Shown here piece by piece: positions 46,980 through 56,757 of a DNA stretch of 64,000 bases. The notes beneath the pieces were generated by a model. That model had not been told where the DNA came from. It made no database searches and saw only the letters and a list, made by a program, of their open reading frames with translations. Both the position numbers and the translations under genes were made by a program. The DNA is from Methanosalsum zhilinae DSM 4017 (lineage in GTDB: Archaea; Halobacteriota; Methanosarcinia; Methanosarcinales; Methanosarcinaceae). The stretch's first letter is position 1. Every line of letters starts with the position of its first letter. The stretch is from contig NC_015676.1 in NCBI RefSeq assembly GCF_000217995.1, positions 1,533,708 to 1,597,707 on the forward strand, in the 5' to 3' direction.

Positions 46980-47765
46980 ATGAAACATTCATTGCTTGAT
47001 ATTGTAATAAATTCAAAAAAGAGAAGAAATGTCCTTATGCTCCTGAACGAAAGAGACAGGAGCGCAGATGAGATCAAAAATCTCCTTGATGAAACCTCCA
47101 GTTCAATAATGCCACAGATTAGGATACTTGAAGAAAATGATCTTGTAGTGCAGGAGAATGGAAACTATCGTTTATCTGAAGTGGCACATGTAATCATTAA
47201 TAACATGAAGCCTTTTGTAGATTCCATTAGATTGTTTGATCAATACCCGGAATACTGGACAAAGCACGACATCAGGAGATTACCGAAACATCTGCAAAGA
47301 AGGATTGCAGAAATAAAAGATTATAAACTGCAGAAACCTGACCTCAGCCACCTGTTTGAACTTCCGGATAAATTGGTAGAAGATATATTAAAGTCAAGTA
47401 AAGTAATGATATTTTCATCCTTTTTCCATCCAGCATATCCAAAATTACTGCAAAAACTTGCAGATGAGGGAACTGAGATTTCGATTGTACTTACCGGATC
47501 AACAATTGACAGGTTCAAAATAGATCACATAAATGAAATTAATGATTTTTTAAAACTTGAAAATACCAATATTTATTCATATAAAGGAGAATGCGGTGTC
47601 GAAGCTGTTGTAGTAACCAATACAATGATGATCATGCGGCTCTTTTTTAGTGATGGTTCTTTTTCCCATACACGAATAATAAGCCATGACCCATCCTCTA
47701 TCAAATGGGCCAGAGAATTGTTCATATATTATAAAAATTCATCTGAAAGTATAGAAAAGATATGA
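46980..47765 (+). CDS. FilR1-type winged-helix transcriptional regulator
   Basis: This 261-residue protein has an N-terminal winged helix (SLLDIVINSKKRRNVLMLLNE...IMPQIRILEENDLVVQENGNY) and a C-terminal DUF1724/FilR1_middle domain (LPKHLQRRIAEI, FELPDKLVEDILKSSKVMIFSSFFHP, VLTGSTIDRF). This architecture is abundant in Methanosarcinales, where FilR1 relatives are regulators linked to growth phase or filament formation. ATG 46980 is preferred over TTG 46965. No operon partner; target unknown. Confidence 0.8.
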   Translation: MKHSLLDIVINSKKRRNVLMLLNERDRSADEIKNLLDETSSSIMPQIRILEENDLVVQENGNYRLSEVAHVIINNMKPFVDSIRLFDQYPEYWTKHDIRRLPKHLQRRIAEIKDYKLQKPDLSHLFELPDKLVEDILKSSKVMIFSSFFHPAYPKLLQKLADEGTEISIVLTGSTIDRFKIDHINEINDFLKLENTNIYSYKGECGVEAVVVTNTMMIMRLFFSDGSFSHTRIISHDPSSIKWARELFIYYKNSSESIEKI

Positions 47766-47866
47766 ACATGGTATGTACATATTTTCCCAATTTTCTTAGA
47801 GATACCGGAAAATGATACAATAAATGGTCGAAACTTGTATATACGATAAAAGCCAATATATTGTTT

Positions 47867-47921
47867 GATGAGCGGTTAACTCTTTTTGTAAAAATAACCC
47901 CCACTCCCCAATCCGCTCATC
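47867..47921 (+). ncRNA. C-rich-loop hairpin (copy 3, divergent)
   Basis: A 9-bp perfect stem (gatgagcgg 47867-47875, ccgctcatc 47913-47921) closes a loop containing taacccccactcccc, the same motif as in the hairpins at 4417 and 33980. The stem sequence is unrelated, which indicates that loop motif and fold are what is conserved. A TATA-like tgtatatac lies about 25-30 bases upstream, consistent with a small transcript. Confidence 0.55.
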
Positions 47922-48291
47922 ATATTACTCTCATTCAATAACCATTTCAGGTAGCTAAAGTTCATAAATGAAATACTGAACTGACATCCAGAAAATGAAT
48001 ACTGATACATAATTTAATTATTGCAATGTTTTAATGTTGCCAGGAACACAAATTATCCATATATGCTACTATATATTAGCAAAAAAGTAATATAGCTGAC
48101 TTCCACTTTCATACACATTATTGGTCGTGTATATTCTAACATATACAGAATATAATAATAATAATTATTGAGGCAATTTTTTACATAAAATTACAATAAT
48201 TCTTCCTATATTCGATTGGATAAATGTATAGGCCTGCAATAATTGAATGTCAAGCAGCCTGCAGTAATGACTGAGATATCATACCATAAAC
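47922..48291. other. Gene-free stretch
   Basis: I see no gene or strong element in this AT-rich stretch before the end of the zinc transporter operon. Confidence 0.5.
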
Positions 48292-49128
48292 TCAGGATAC
48301 CTGACCTAGCCGTTTATATCCAGTCACTGATAAGAATATAATGATTCCGGTAAAAACAATAACACCTGCTGCAGCCACATCCATCATCCCGGATATTATT
48401 ATTCCAAAGATCATACTAAATAGCCCAAAAACGATACTGTAGATAATAGTGTTTCTAAAGGACATTTCCAGCTGCAGAGCTGTAAGGGCAGGTAATACAA
48501 GAAGTGCTACAACAAGAATAATACCAACCACTTTTATGGAAAGCACGATCGTAATGCCCATGAGTATATTGAAAACAATTGATATTCCAGAGACCGGAAT
48601 CCCATTCATTCTGGAAGCTCGCTCATCAAACGTAATTGCTAGCAGTTCCTTGTAAAGCAAAATAACAACTAACAGAACAGAAATTCCAAGTATACCTATA
48701 AGAATCATATCTTCAATTGTAATTGTCAGAATAGAACCAAACAGATAGTCCATTATATCAACATTGAATCCACCTGCTATACTGATAATTATAAGACCAA
48801 GAGAAAAGCCACCTGCCAGCATTATAGCCATTGCTGAATCCGATTGCGCAATTCCTTTACTTCTCATATAAGAGATTGCCAGCAGTGAAAATATTGAAAT
48901 CACCATTGCAGTCAGTATAGGATCAATGCCGATCAATAACCCCAGAGCAATTCCACCAAACGCTGTGTGAGCTACACTATCACCGATCATGGATTCCTGC
49001 CTTAGAACTATGAACAGACCCATGATCGAGCATATCAGAGATATCAAACACCCCCCTATCAGTGCCATCTGGAAAAAAGGCATCCTCAACAAATGTGGAA
49101 GGTCACCAAGAAAAATATCAAACACCAT
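48292..49128 (-). CDS. Zinc/metal ABC transporter permease (ZnuB/AztB type)
   Basis: This 278-residue integral membrane protein of the ABC-3 family has about eight hydrophobic segments, including QMALIGGCLISLICSIMGLFIVLR, and the signature SMIGDSVAHTAFGGIALG. It forms the channel for Zn(II) or Mn(II). ATG 49128 lies within the end of the ATPase gene (11-base overlap), so translation is coupled. Last gene of the transporter operon. Confidence 0.88.
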   Translation of the reverse strand: MVFDIFLGDLPHLLRMPFFQMALIGGCLISLICSIMGLFIVLRQESMIGDSVAHTAFGGIALGLLIGIDPILTAMVISIFSLLAISYMRSKGIAQSDSAMAIMLAGGFSLGLIIISIAGGFNVDIMDYLFGSILTITIEDMILIGILGISVLLVVILLYKELLAITFDERASRMNGIPVSGISIVFNILMGITIVLSIKVVGIILVVALLVLPALTALQLEMSFRNTIIYSIVFGLFSMIFGIIISGMMDVAAAGVIVFTGIIIFLSVTGYKRLGQVS

Positions 49129-49894
49129 TGAAATCACCCTGGCATGTGTGGGAATGGAATACAAAGTGGAAGTGTTCACCATATGCCTTTTGCAGTATTT
49201 CGTTAGGATCTGTACCAGGTTCTATGAGTGAATCGTAGACCATGTGATTGACGCATATGACCCTTGACATTCGGCAGAAAACCGCAGTTAAATCATGCGA
49301 TACTACAAGAATTGTCATGTTTTTTTGCCGGTTAAGATTACTCAGCATTTTATAGAACTTTTCCTGAGTTTCAAAATCCATTCCGGATATGGGCTCGTCC
49401 AAAAAAAGGATTTCAGGATCGCGCACCAGTGCTTTGGCCACAAAGGCTCTCTGTTTCTGGCCTCCTGAAAGCTGCCCGATCCTTCGATCAGCAAGATCTG
49501 ATATACCCATAAAATCCATTGCTTCATCGACCTTTTTCCAGTCCATTGGGTTCAATCTGCGAAAAAGGTTTGAACGTCTGACCCTTCCAAGTGAAACAAG
49601 CTCTTTCACACTCAGCGGAAAATAATGATCAAAATCTATGGCATTCTGTGGGATATAAGCTACTTTCTCCCATTGTGTAAATTTATGACTGGGCTGACCA
49701 AAGAGTTTAATGTTTCCCTTTTCACTGGATATTTCTCCAAGTATACTTAGCAGTAAGGTTGTTTTTCCCCCGCCATTGGGCCCAATGATGCCTACATAGT
49801 CACCCCTGTAAATTGAAAAGGTAGCACCTTCAACCACTTTGGTGTTGCTTCTAGAAACATCCAGATCCGTAACTTCAAGCACCACTTCTTTCAT
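49118..49894 (-). CDS. Zinc/metal ABC transporter ATPase (ZnuC/AztA type)
   Basis: This 258-residue ATPase has Walker A GPNGGGKTTLL, signature LSGGQKQR, Walker B ILFLDEP and switch His in VVSHDL. It powers metal uptake through the 48292 permease. ATG 49894 has gagga 7 bases upstream and is preferred over 49912. The C-terminal GEHFHFVFHSHTCQG is His-rich and may bind metal. Confidence 0.9.
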   Translation of the reverse strand: MKEVVLEVTDLDVSRSNTKVVEGATFSIYRGDYVGIIGPNGGGKTTLLLSILGEISSEKGNIKLFGQPSHKFTQWEKVAYIPQNAIDFDHYFPLSVKELVSLGRVRRSNLFRRLNPMDWKKVDEAMDFMGISDLADRRIGQLSGGQKQRAFVAKALVRDPEILFLDEPISGMDFETQEKFYKMLSNLNRQKNMTILVVSHDLTAVFCRMSRVICVNHMVYDSLIEPGTDPNEILQKAYGEHFHFVFHSHTCQGDFNGV

Positions 49895-50070
49895 TTTTCT
49901 ATCCTCAGTCATTTCTATAGGAATTTATGAGAATAATTAAAGATCTCTAACCTGAAAAAACATATTCTCAACTAGGTCCTCTTCACCTTCAATTAAGATT
50001 TATTCTCTAACAATTGACAATATTATTCTATCAAAATGAAATGTAACATTGGTATATAAGTTACATCTTT

Positions 50071-52149
50071 TTAATTTGTCTGAAGACCTTTTTTGAGAAC
50101 TTCTAAATTATATTCCATTTGATCAAGGTAATCCATTCCATCCAGCTCACCGGTCATAAGATACAATGTTTCCACCTCCACCTCCTGGCCACTTATCTTT
50201 TCAACATTATTCTGAAGGGTTCGAACATAAGCATCAGAATATATAGGGTCAAGGTAGAGAACATATGTTTCAGATTCAATCATTCGGTTTACAAGTGATG
50301 ATATAGCAGAAGAACTGGGCTGCTGATCTGCAGATATACCGATCACACCGGCCTGATGGAAACCATATCTATCTGCGAGGTATCCATATGCTTCATGGGA
50401 AACAAATATGTAATCTTTTTCTGCGCTGGCCAGTTCGTTCATATATCTGTTATCCAGTTCTATGAGACGATCCTTCAATTGGTTCCATCTCTGAGTGTAG
50501 TATTCCTCATTATCAGGATCTTTTTCAACCAGTGCTTCATAGATATTCTGACCCTGCTGCATAGCAAGATATGGGCTTATCCATGTGTGTGGATCATACA
50601 GTTCATGATCATGATCTTTATGGTCGCTTTTTTCAACTGGAACAAGTGCAAGGACATTGTTTGAACCCGGCGGATCTTCCAGTTCCCATTGGTCTATAAC
50701 CCTCTTCTGATCCAGACTAACAAGATGAACAATGCCATCAGGAGTTACTGCCCACAGCGTTTCTTTATCTTCATCTTCTATGATCCTCATAGCCTGAGGG
50801 AAATCACCATCCAGTGATATTTCGTCCACACTTTCTGATTCAATGTCAACACAGACCACAGTTCCATTGGTAGGGTTTGAAATCGCCACCATGTTTCTGC
50901 TTTCCACAAATACAGAATTCGGCCAGCCATGGTCAGAGGATACTCTGGGAACCTCTACAGATATTTCCTTTTCAAGTTCTTCATTCACCAGATCATATAC
51001 TACAATCCTGGAATATTCCAAGCCCTGTGCACTGTCTCCAACATATGATATCAGCTGACTCCCATCCACACTTATCCATGATCGGGATAGATGGTTGCCC
51101 TCATGATCATAAGGAATCAGACCCTCAAAGCCAGAACTGCCAATTTTCACCAGTCCATGTGTATTGTCTCTTGCATTGAAATAAACCTTTCCGGTAAGTT
51201 CAGAGTACACACCTCCATGGGGAGAGTCTCCTGCAGTACCTTCTGCAACAATGTTTCCATTGGAAGCCTGGATTATTCTAAGATTCTCGCCTTCAGGCGT
51301 ATTCATTTCTCCGATGTAGAGCAGTCCATCCTCATCAAACTTAACTGTGGCATGACTGGTTGAGCCTGCACCTCCATCATCGTATTTATTATGTATTCCC
51401 GGATTATCGATATTCATAACCAGTACTTTCTGTTCATTATCAAGAGCAAAGGCAATATACCGGCCATCTGGAGAGATATCATAATGACGGGGCATTTCTG
51501 CATCAACTGAAGTTACGATCCTTGGAGTATGGAAGTGATCACCATGCAAGCCACTATCAATAACTGTTATATTATCATGGTTTGGAACAAAAATATAAAG
51601 ATCTCCATATGAATTCCTAGCATTGGGTGCATTGTCAAAATATCCACTATGTTTTGTAGCATCAAGCCCAAATGGGAGGGTTGTCACAAGGACAGCATCA
51701 TGTTCTGTAAGATCATAAACAAGGGTTCTGGAATTATCATTGTCAAATATAAAAAGTCTTGAGAGATCATGTTCATATGAACTGGCCAGATCAAGGCCAC
51801 GGCTTGTTTCTACCACAGCCATGTTGCTGGTATCTATTGAAGGAAGTAAACTGCGTTCAACCCATGGTTCAAGTCCTGCGCCATTATATATAAGAACATC
51901 AGCTCTGCTTGCTTTGAGCACATCCGATGCCGAAGGAGACCATGTATGTAGTTCTGTATTTTGAGGTATTAAGAGTTCAACCTCTACCTTTTCACCTCCA
52001 ATCTCCTCGGCCATGTAGCCCAGGGCATACATGGTAGCAACGACGCTTAAGTGATCCCTATCATCTTCCACCTGTGTTGTAAAAATTATACCCATACCTA
52101 TGATCAGTACAAGCAAGCCTAAAATCAAAAAAATTCTATTTTTGTCCAT
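50071..52149 (-). CDS. Zinc-binding ABC protein with inserted AztD-like beta-propeller
   Basis: This 692-residue protein has an N-terminal membrane segment (FLILGLLVLIIGMGIIF). Two lobes form a ZnuA/AztC cluster-A-I binding protein with ligands in ELHTW, DPHTW, SHEAY and LDPIYSD (His, His, His, Asp). Between them, at residues about 125-508 (roughly 51777-50626), where other members have a His-rich loop, sits a propeller-like domain with HGDHFHTPR, MPRHYDISPDGRYIA, TSHATVKF, DSPHGGVY and SSDHGWP. It recalls AztD, the separate chaperone that hands zinc to AztC in Paracoccus. A short His loop (KSDHKDHDHELYDPH) closes the insert. ATG 52149 is chosen by the signal anchor. First gene of the operon. 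Confidence 0.88.
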   Translation of the reverse strand: MDKNRIFLILGLLVLIIGMGIIFTTQVEDDRDHLSVVATMYALGYMAEEIGGEKVEVELLIPQNTELHTWSPSASDVLKASRADVLIYNGAGLEPWVERSLLPSIDTSNMAVVETSRGLDLASSYEHDLSRLFIFDNDNSRTLVYDLTEHDAVLVTTLPFGLDATKHSGYFDNAPNARNSYGDLYIFVPNHDNITVIDSGLHGDHFHTPRIVTSVDAEMPRHYDISPDGRYIAFALDNEQKVLVMNIDNPGIHNKYDDGGAGSTSHATVKFDEDGLLYIGEMNTPEGENLRIIQASNGNIVAEGTAGDSPHGGVYSELTGKVYFNARDNTHGLVKIGSSGFEGLIPYDHEGNHLSRSWISVDGSQLISYVGDSAQGLEYSRIVVYDLVNEELEKEISVEVPRVSSDHGWPNSVFVESRNMVAISNPTNGTVVCVDIESESVDEISLDGDFPQAMRIIEDEDKETLWAVTPDGIVHLVSLDQKRVIDQWELEDPPGSNNVLALVPVEKSDHKDHDHELYDPHTWISPYLAMQQGQNIYEALVEKDPDNEEYYTQRWNQLKDRLIELDNRYMNELASAEKDYIFVSHEAYGYLADRYGFHQAGVIGISADQQPSSSAISSLVNRMIESETYVLYLDPIYSDAYVRTLQNNVEKISGQEVEVETLYLMTGELDGMDYLDQMEYNLEVLKKGLQTN

Positions 52150-52483
52150 GACAACCCTACCCTTAAATATAATTTTTGGCACCATACCAAATATTGCATA
52201 TTTTTTATAGTTCACATTATTGAAGTTCATAAGATATATAATCTACTACAGTGCTTTTTTAGTTTGTGTCAAATAATATATATTTACTATTATTATTTAA
52301 AATATGTTGATTTTTGATCCTGTACCAAAAATAGTCCAGCTAAGAACAATAATTATTTTTCTACGCACACAAAGCTTCAAATATTCGAAAAAAGGTTATA
52401 ATATCCTCATAATTTAAATCATTTAAATAATCTTATAAGTAAGATCCACAGATATACAGTTAACATATCAAGTAGGTAAGATA

Positions 52484-53062
52484 ATGGAACCTGAAAATGT
52501 ACTTAGAAATGCATGGAATGTATACAAAAATAATTTTATTACCTATATATTGGCAGCTATTATCACAATTTTTGGATCTATCATTATAATAACAATAGCA
52601 CCTCTTTTCTACGGGCTAACCTACATGGCATTAAAGGGAGTAAGAGGAGAAGTTCCTGAGGTAAGGGATGTTTTTGAAGGATTCAACCATTTCATCAGAA
52701 GCTGGATATATATGATCATAGCAGGCATAATGTTAATAGTAGGATATATGCTACTGATCATTCCAGGAATAATTCTTTCAATACTACTTCTGTACAGTCT
52801 ACCCCTTCTGGTTATACGCGGATACAGTGCAATTGATGCAATAAAGGAAAGTATTGCTCTAGCACGTGCGAATTTCATAGACACGTTGATAATATTTGCA
52901 GTTCTTGCAGTTTTGAATATCTTTGCCAGTTACACTGTAACAGAACCCTTTTCAATTGGTATGCTACTAACAATATTGATACTGCCATTTGCAGTTCTCT
53001 GTTACACAGTTGCAACTGTTGAACTTATATCTTCGTCCAGGGAAAATTATCAGATAGAATAA
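52484..53062 (+). CDS. Polytopic membrane protein, unknown
   Basis: This 192-residue protein has about four to five membrane segments (FITYILAAIITIFGSIIIITIA, WIYMIIAGIMLIVGYMLLIIPGI, LLLYSLPLLVIRGYSA, TLIIFAVLAVLNIFA, GMLLTILILPFAVLCYTVA). The motif ..AIDAIKESIALARANF.. resembles DUF4013/DUF975-type archaeal membrane proteins, without certainty. aggt precedes the ATG. Convergent with the pilin-like cluster. Confidence 0.6.
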   Translation: MEPENVLRNAWNVYKNNFITYILAAIITIFGSIIIITIAPLFYGLTYMALKGVRGEVPEVRDVFEGFNHFIRSWIYMIIAGIMLIVGYMLLIIPGIILSILLLYSLPLLVIRGYSAIDAIKESIALARANFIDTLIIFAVLAVLNIFASYTVTEPFSIGMLLTILILPFAVLCYTVATVELISSSRENYQIE

Positions 53063-53129
53063 CAGAGAACAGTATAATCAAAGAAAAAAACGGCCTATAG
53101 GATCAATTGAAAGAAAGGAATGTGCAGAA

Positions 53130-54524
53130 TCAGACAATTTCTGCACTCACTTCATTTTCGGTTACATGAAGATATATTAAAGATTCCGGTCTTGAATCAT
53201 AATTGAGTTCTATTGATGATGATCCATAATCAATCGGATCTGAATTGCCTGAAGTTTTCATTTTAAACTGGACAGCACCATCTTCAGTTATAAGTTTCAT
53301 ATAGTGTTGAGTCACATTATAGAGTGATTGAATTGAATTTGTCTGATTCCACGTAAATGCTGACTCTTTGGTGTATTCCATATCAAAAGAATCATCAAGA
53401 AGATCTATTAGTGCCATCTCATCAGACTGTTTATCTATTACAGGAAAACCATCTTTACCTTCCCATTCCTCCTCATTATCTCCGTCTACAGACGTATCCT
53501 GATATAAAATGCTGGTGATTTTAATTTCATTACTTTTTTCATGTAACTTAAATGTGAGAGTGCGGCTTCCTGATGAAGCAAATACTTCATAGTTATTAAG
53601 AGAATTTAATCCCTGACTGCCCTTGGCATGAAGCTCAAAAGAAAAATTGTGCATGGGATAATCCTGAGTATCATCAATAGCTCCTACCTTAAAAGGATAA
53701 GCAAGAACATTTTTACCCATTGGAGGAATCACATCCAGTTCAACAATGGCTGTTTTATTTGGGATATCCGTTGTTGCGCGGGTATAAGTCTGTGAATTAG
53801 CATAATCTGCCCATGCATCATAAAATTCACTTTTTATGAATATAATTATTTTATCAGCTTCAAGTGGATTTGTACGATTATTAGCCCTATCTGGAAAAAG
53901 CTGTTTGGGTGTATCCGATGAAGTTACGGATATGCTGATGTCAGAACTTCCACTGACTGAAGAATACCCATTTACTTTCATAATGGGAAGTGTCAGAGTC
54001 TGCCCATTATAATGGAACTCAGGTGGTGAGATCATAACAGACCTTCCATTAGGATACTTTGACCAGACTCCGCCTCCCTCATAGGCCACAGTGTGGTCCT
54101 GATAGAGACATTCAATGGAGCCCATTGATGAACTGAAATTATCAAGTCCGTATTTTTCCCAGCCTTTCCAGTAATATCCATTCTGTGTGATATTTTCATA
54201 CCCACTGGAATTTGCAGTAACAACAACGATCTGACTGTTGTTGTAAGAATCTTCATTGCCGTTAATGTTCAAAGTTCCACCCATAAGAGAGATAGCAATT
54301 AACTGGGAAGGAGATTCTCCCAGAGCCACTTTGCTCATTCTGGAATCCAGTACTGAAAAGGATTGTTCGCTCTTATGTATCTTTGCACTATTTTCAAGAC
54401 CACCAATTGCAGGAACACTATAGAGAAGAATGATTCCAATGGATGTGATTGTCAATCCAATGATTATGATCACTCCGACAACCGATGAAACTGCATTTTC
54501 AGATTGCAGTAATCTATGTTTCAC
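53130..54524 (-). CDS. Pilin-like protein, DUF7289-like (1)
   Basis: This 464-residue protein has a short charged leader (KHRLLQSENAVSS) and a hydrophobic helix (VVGVIIIIGLTITSIGIILLYSV), like archaeal type IV pilins. The large beta-rich exterior begins with SEQSFSVLDSRMSKVALGESPSQLI, a phrase shared with the upstream gene and with haloarchaeal DUF7289 proteins. It is probably a minor subunit or cap of a filament. Start GTG 54524 with aaagga upstream. Last gene of the seven-gene run. Confidence 0.7.
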   Translation of the reverse strand: MKHRLLQSENAVSSVVGVIIIIGLTITSIGIILLYSVPAIGGLENSAKIHKSEQSFSVLDSRMSKVALGESPSQLIAISLMGGTLNINGNEDSYNNSQIVVVTANSSGYENITQNGYYWKGWEKYGLDNFSSSMGSIECLYQDHTVAYEGGGVWSKYPNGRSVMISPPEFHYNGQTLTLPIMKVNGYSSVSGSSDISISVTSSDTPKQLFPDRANNRTNPLEADKIIIFIKSEFYDAWADYANSQTYTRATTDIPNKTAIVELDVIPPMGKNVLAYPFKVGAIDDTQDYPMHNFSFELHAKGSQGLNSLNNYEVFASSGSRTLTFKLHEKSNEIKITSILYQDTSVDGDNEEEWEGKDGFPVIDKQSDEMALIDLLDDSFDMEYTKESAFTWNQTNSIQSLYNVTQHYMKLITEDGAVQFKMKTSGNSDPIDYGSSSIELNYDSRPESLIYLHVTENEVSAEIV

Positions 54525-54584
54525 AATAATACTTCCTTTCAGAAAAACTGGTATATAATATTCTATATTTACAGTATAAAATAG

Positions 54585-55370
54585 TTATTGTTCTAAAGAT
54601 AGTTTGCTGGGAGAATACATAATGTATACATCCATTTCCTTCATTCCACTCAATGATGCACACACAGTCTTATTGAGATCATCAATTTCTTCTACTTCCA
54701 TACCCAGATAATCTTCCAGGTATCTCCCCCACGCTTTATAATAATCGCTCATAATAGTAATTTTAACTTCAGAAACGTTTTGGTGCATGTGTACCGATGG
54801 ATTGCCTTTTTCAGATATCACTCTCACATGACCCTGGCCGGATAAGCTTTCTGAACCGGAAATGAATGCTACCGGAATCATCATTGAACCCTCTGTAATA
54901 ATAAATGAGGGAGCAGAAACCATTAAGCTGTTTCCATCCTCATATTTCTCCCATACTCCAGTATTTTCATAGCCTATCGACAGATCCATAAATTCTAAGT
55001 CGGCCTTTCTCATCTGGCGCTCAAAGTGCTGAAATTCATGAGATGAGTTGGATTCATTCCACACCTGTGAAGAGATGTTTATATAACTGTTACCTCTGAT
55101 CGAAATGATTCCATCGTACAGTTTCATTTCAACTGACTGTGAAGGTGCCTTCCCAAACACAACCTTATCAAAACTTGAATCCAGTACCATAAAGCTCTGG
55201 CGTATGTTTTCCTTGTGAGCAGTGCTTTTCATATCATCTATCAGGGGAAAGCCTGAAACTGCTATGATCGAAACCGCCACAAGCATGATTCCAAGTACAG
55301 TTATGAATCCCAGAACCTCGGATACTGCTTTTTCAGATCGGATAAAGCTTTTGTCTTCCATGTTATTCAC
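54585..55370 (-). CDS. Pilin-like protein, DUF7289-like (2)
   Basis: This 261-residue paralog of the next gene has the leader RSEKAVSE, the helix VLGFITVLGIMLVAVSIIAV and then RQSFMVLDSSFDKVVFGKAPSQSVEMKL. The exterior contains EVKITIMSDYYKAWGRYLED, also found in the longer relative (..IIFIKSEFYDAWADYANS). It starts at GTG 55370 with gagga 7 bases upstream. It probably pairs or alternates with the longer member in the filament. Confidence 0.7.
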   Translation of the reverse strand: MNNMEDKSFIRSEKAVSEVLGFITVLGIMLVAVSIIAVSGFPLIDDMKSTAHKENIRQSFMVLDSSFDKVVFGKAPSQSVEMKLYDGIISIRGNSYINISSQVWNESNSSHEFQHFERQMRKADLEFMDLSIGYENTGVWEKYEDGNSLMVSAPSFIITEGSMMIPVAFISGSESLSGQGHVRVISEKGNPSVHMHQNVSEVKITIMSDYYKAWGRYLEDYLGMEVEEIDDLNKTVCASLSGMKEMDVYIMYSPSKLSLEQ

Positions 55371-55423
55371 ATTCGATCCTCAGATGTGGTCAGCAGATGA
55401 TACAAAGGATGCATCTTTCATTA

Positions 55424-55909
55424 TCATTGCTGTATCTCTATGTAATTATCAGATTTGTTTGAAGGATTATATACCAGATAGATTTTATTTCCTGATATAT
55501 ATAGATCTGTGGGGGCAACATCTGCTGAATTTACAGAATAAGGAACACTAACCATGGTTCCAGATATTCCTTCCGAGACAAATAATATCTCACTGTCCTC
55601 ACTTAATACATGAACTGAATAATAGTTGCCTGCAATTTTCAGAGGAAGATTCAGCTCATATCTAAGCTCTCCAACTTCCCCACCATTTACCTCTACAGTA
55701 TAAATCAGATTATCCATAGCCGAAAGTTTTGAAGAGATCATGCTCCCATACATTTCAAACTCATCACGGGTAACACCATCTTCAGTCTGGTTCATCATAA
55801 CAAAAAATGAGTTCATGATAAGCACAAGAACAATAGCAGTAACTGAAAATGTAATTATAAATCCCACAGAAACCGAAACTGCGCTTTCATCATCAATAAG
55901 GTCTCTCAT
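55424..55909 (-). CDS. Pilin-like protein, DUF7266-like
   Basis: This 161-residue protein begins RDLIDDESAVSVSVGFIITFSV, a charged leader followed by one hydrophobic helix, and continues with a small beta domain (LRYELNLPLKIAGNYYSVHV). It resembles haloarchaeal DUF7266 proteins that sit in similar clusters. It follows the 55920 gene by 10 bases. Presumed minor pilin. Confidence 0.68.
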   Translation of the reverse strand: MRDLIDDESAVSVSVGFIITFSVTAIVLVLIMNSFFVMMNQTEDGVTRDEFEMYGSMISSKLSAMDNLIYTVEVNGGEVGELRYELNLPLKIAGNYYSVHVLSEDSEILFVSEGISGTMVSVPYSVNSADVAPTDLYISGNKIYLVYNPSNKSDNYIEIQQ

Positions 55910-55919
55910 CTACGATACC

Positions 55920-56738
55920 TCAGTCATTATTAATTGGAATGGATACAGGTACAGATATTCGAACTGTCCTCTCATCCGATCTTAAAGATATATCCGCATC
56001 CACCATATATTTCCTGCTGGTTTTAAATTCCATTCCACCTGCCAGTTCACCCTCAATCAAATAATACCCCTCTGCATGAGAACCATTCACAAACTGAATA
56101 TTATAGGGGCCTTTTTGAGTGTTTTCTTCATAGTGATAATCAGAATTTTCAATTATATCCAGATCTAGATACGTACTACTGTTTTCACTTGAATAAATTA
56201 AATCTGTACTATTTTTTACAGTAATATTAACTCCCGATTCAATACCTCTAAGAGTCATGAGCCATAACATTTCATTATCCAATCCTGAAATTTTTATCTG
56301 GAAATGTTCAGATTCAGTAAAATTATTTTCCGGAATAGTAATTTTAAAATCAGAAACATTCTCCACACTCTTCACCACTGTCCAGTTGTGGTTGCCATCT
56401 GACTGTCCATTTTCTGTAAAGTAGGGGTCATAGAATGAGCCATTTGTTATGGATACAATGTAACCAGAGTGTGCATACATTAGTTTCATGTTTGAGGTGA
56501 AACTTTCAAGATATGATTCATTGAATGACCTATCATTCTCATGGGCTTCCTGGAATGCATGAGATGTCAGCTGAATTATATTGGCAGTATCATAACCTGT
56601 GGAATCAGCACTGGATTCTGCTGCTATGTTGCTCGTGAATATAATGCTGTTGAGTAAAACTGTAGAGATCAGAAGAAGCAGTCCAATAGCAAATCCAGCT
56701 ATCAGCAGTAACTGTCCGCATTCATCCATTTTTTTCAC
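55920..56738 (-). CDS. Pilin-like protein, DUF7261-like
   Basis: This 272-residue protein begins DECGQLLLIAGFAIGLLLLI, as in haloarchaeal DUF7261 (RGQLLLIAGF). The Gly before Gln could be the prepilin-type cleavage point. The exterior is rich in Asn, Ser and acidic residues and likely glycosylated. GTG 56738 lies 6 bases after ggagg and is preferred over a TTG one codon earlier. Presumed minor pilin. Confidence 0.7.
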   Translation of the reverse strand: MKKMDECGQLLLIAGFAIGLLLLISTVLLNSIIFTSNIAAESSADSTGYDTANIIQLTSHAFQEAHENDRSFNESYLESFTSNMKLMYAHSGYIVSITNGSFYDPYFTENGQSDGNHNWTVVKSVENVSDFKITIPENNFTESEHFQIKISGLDNEMLWLMTLRGIESGVNITVKNSTDLIYSSENSSTYLDLDIIENSDYHYEENTQKGPYNIQFVNGSHAEGYYLIEGELAGGMEFKTSRKYMVDADISLRSDERTVRISVPVSIPINND

Positions 56739-56757
56739 CAAAGACCTCCAGAATACA

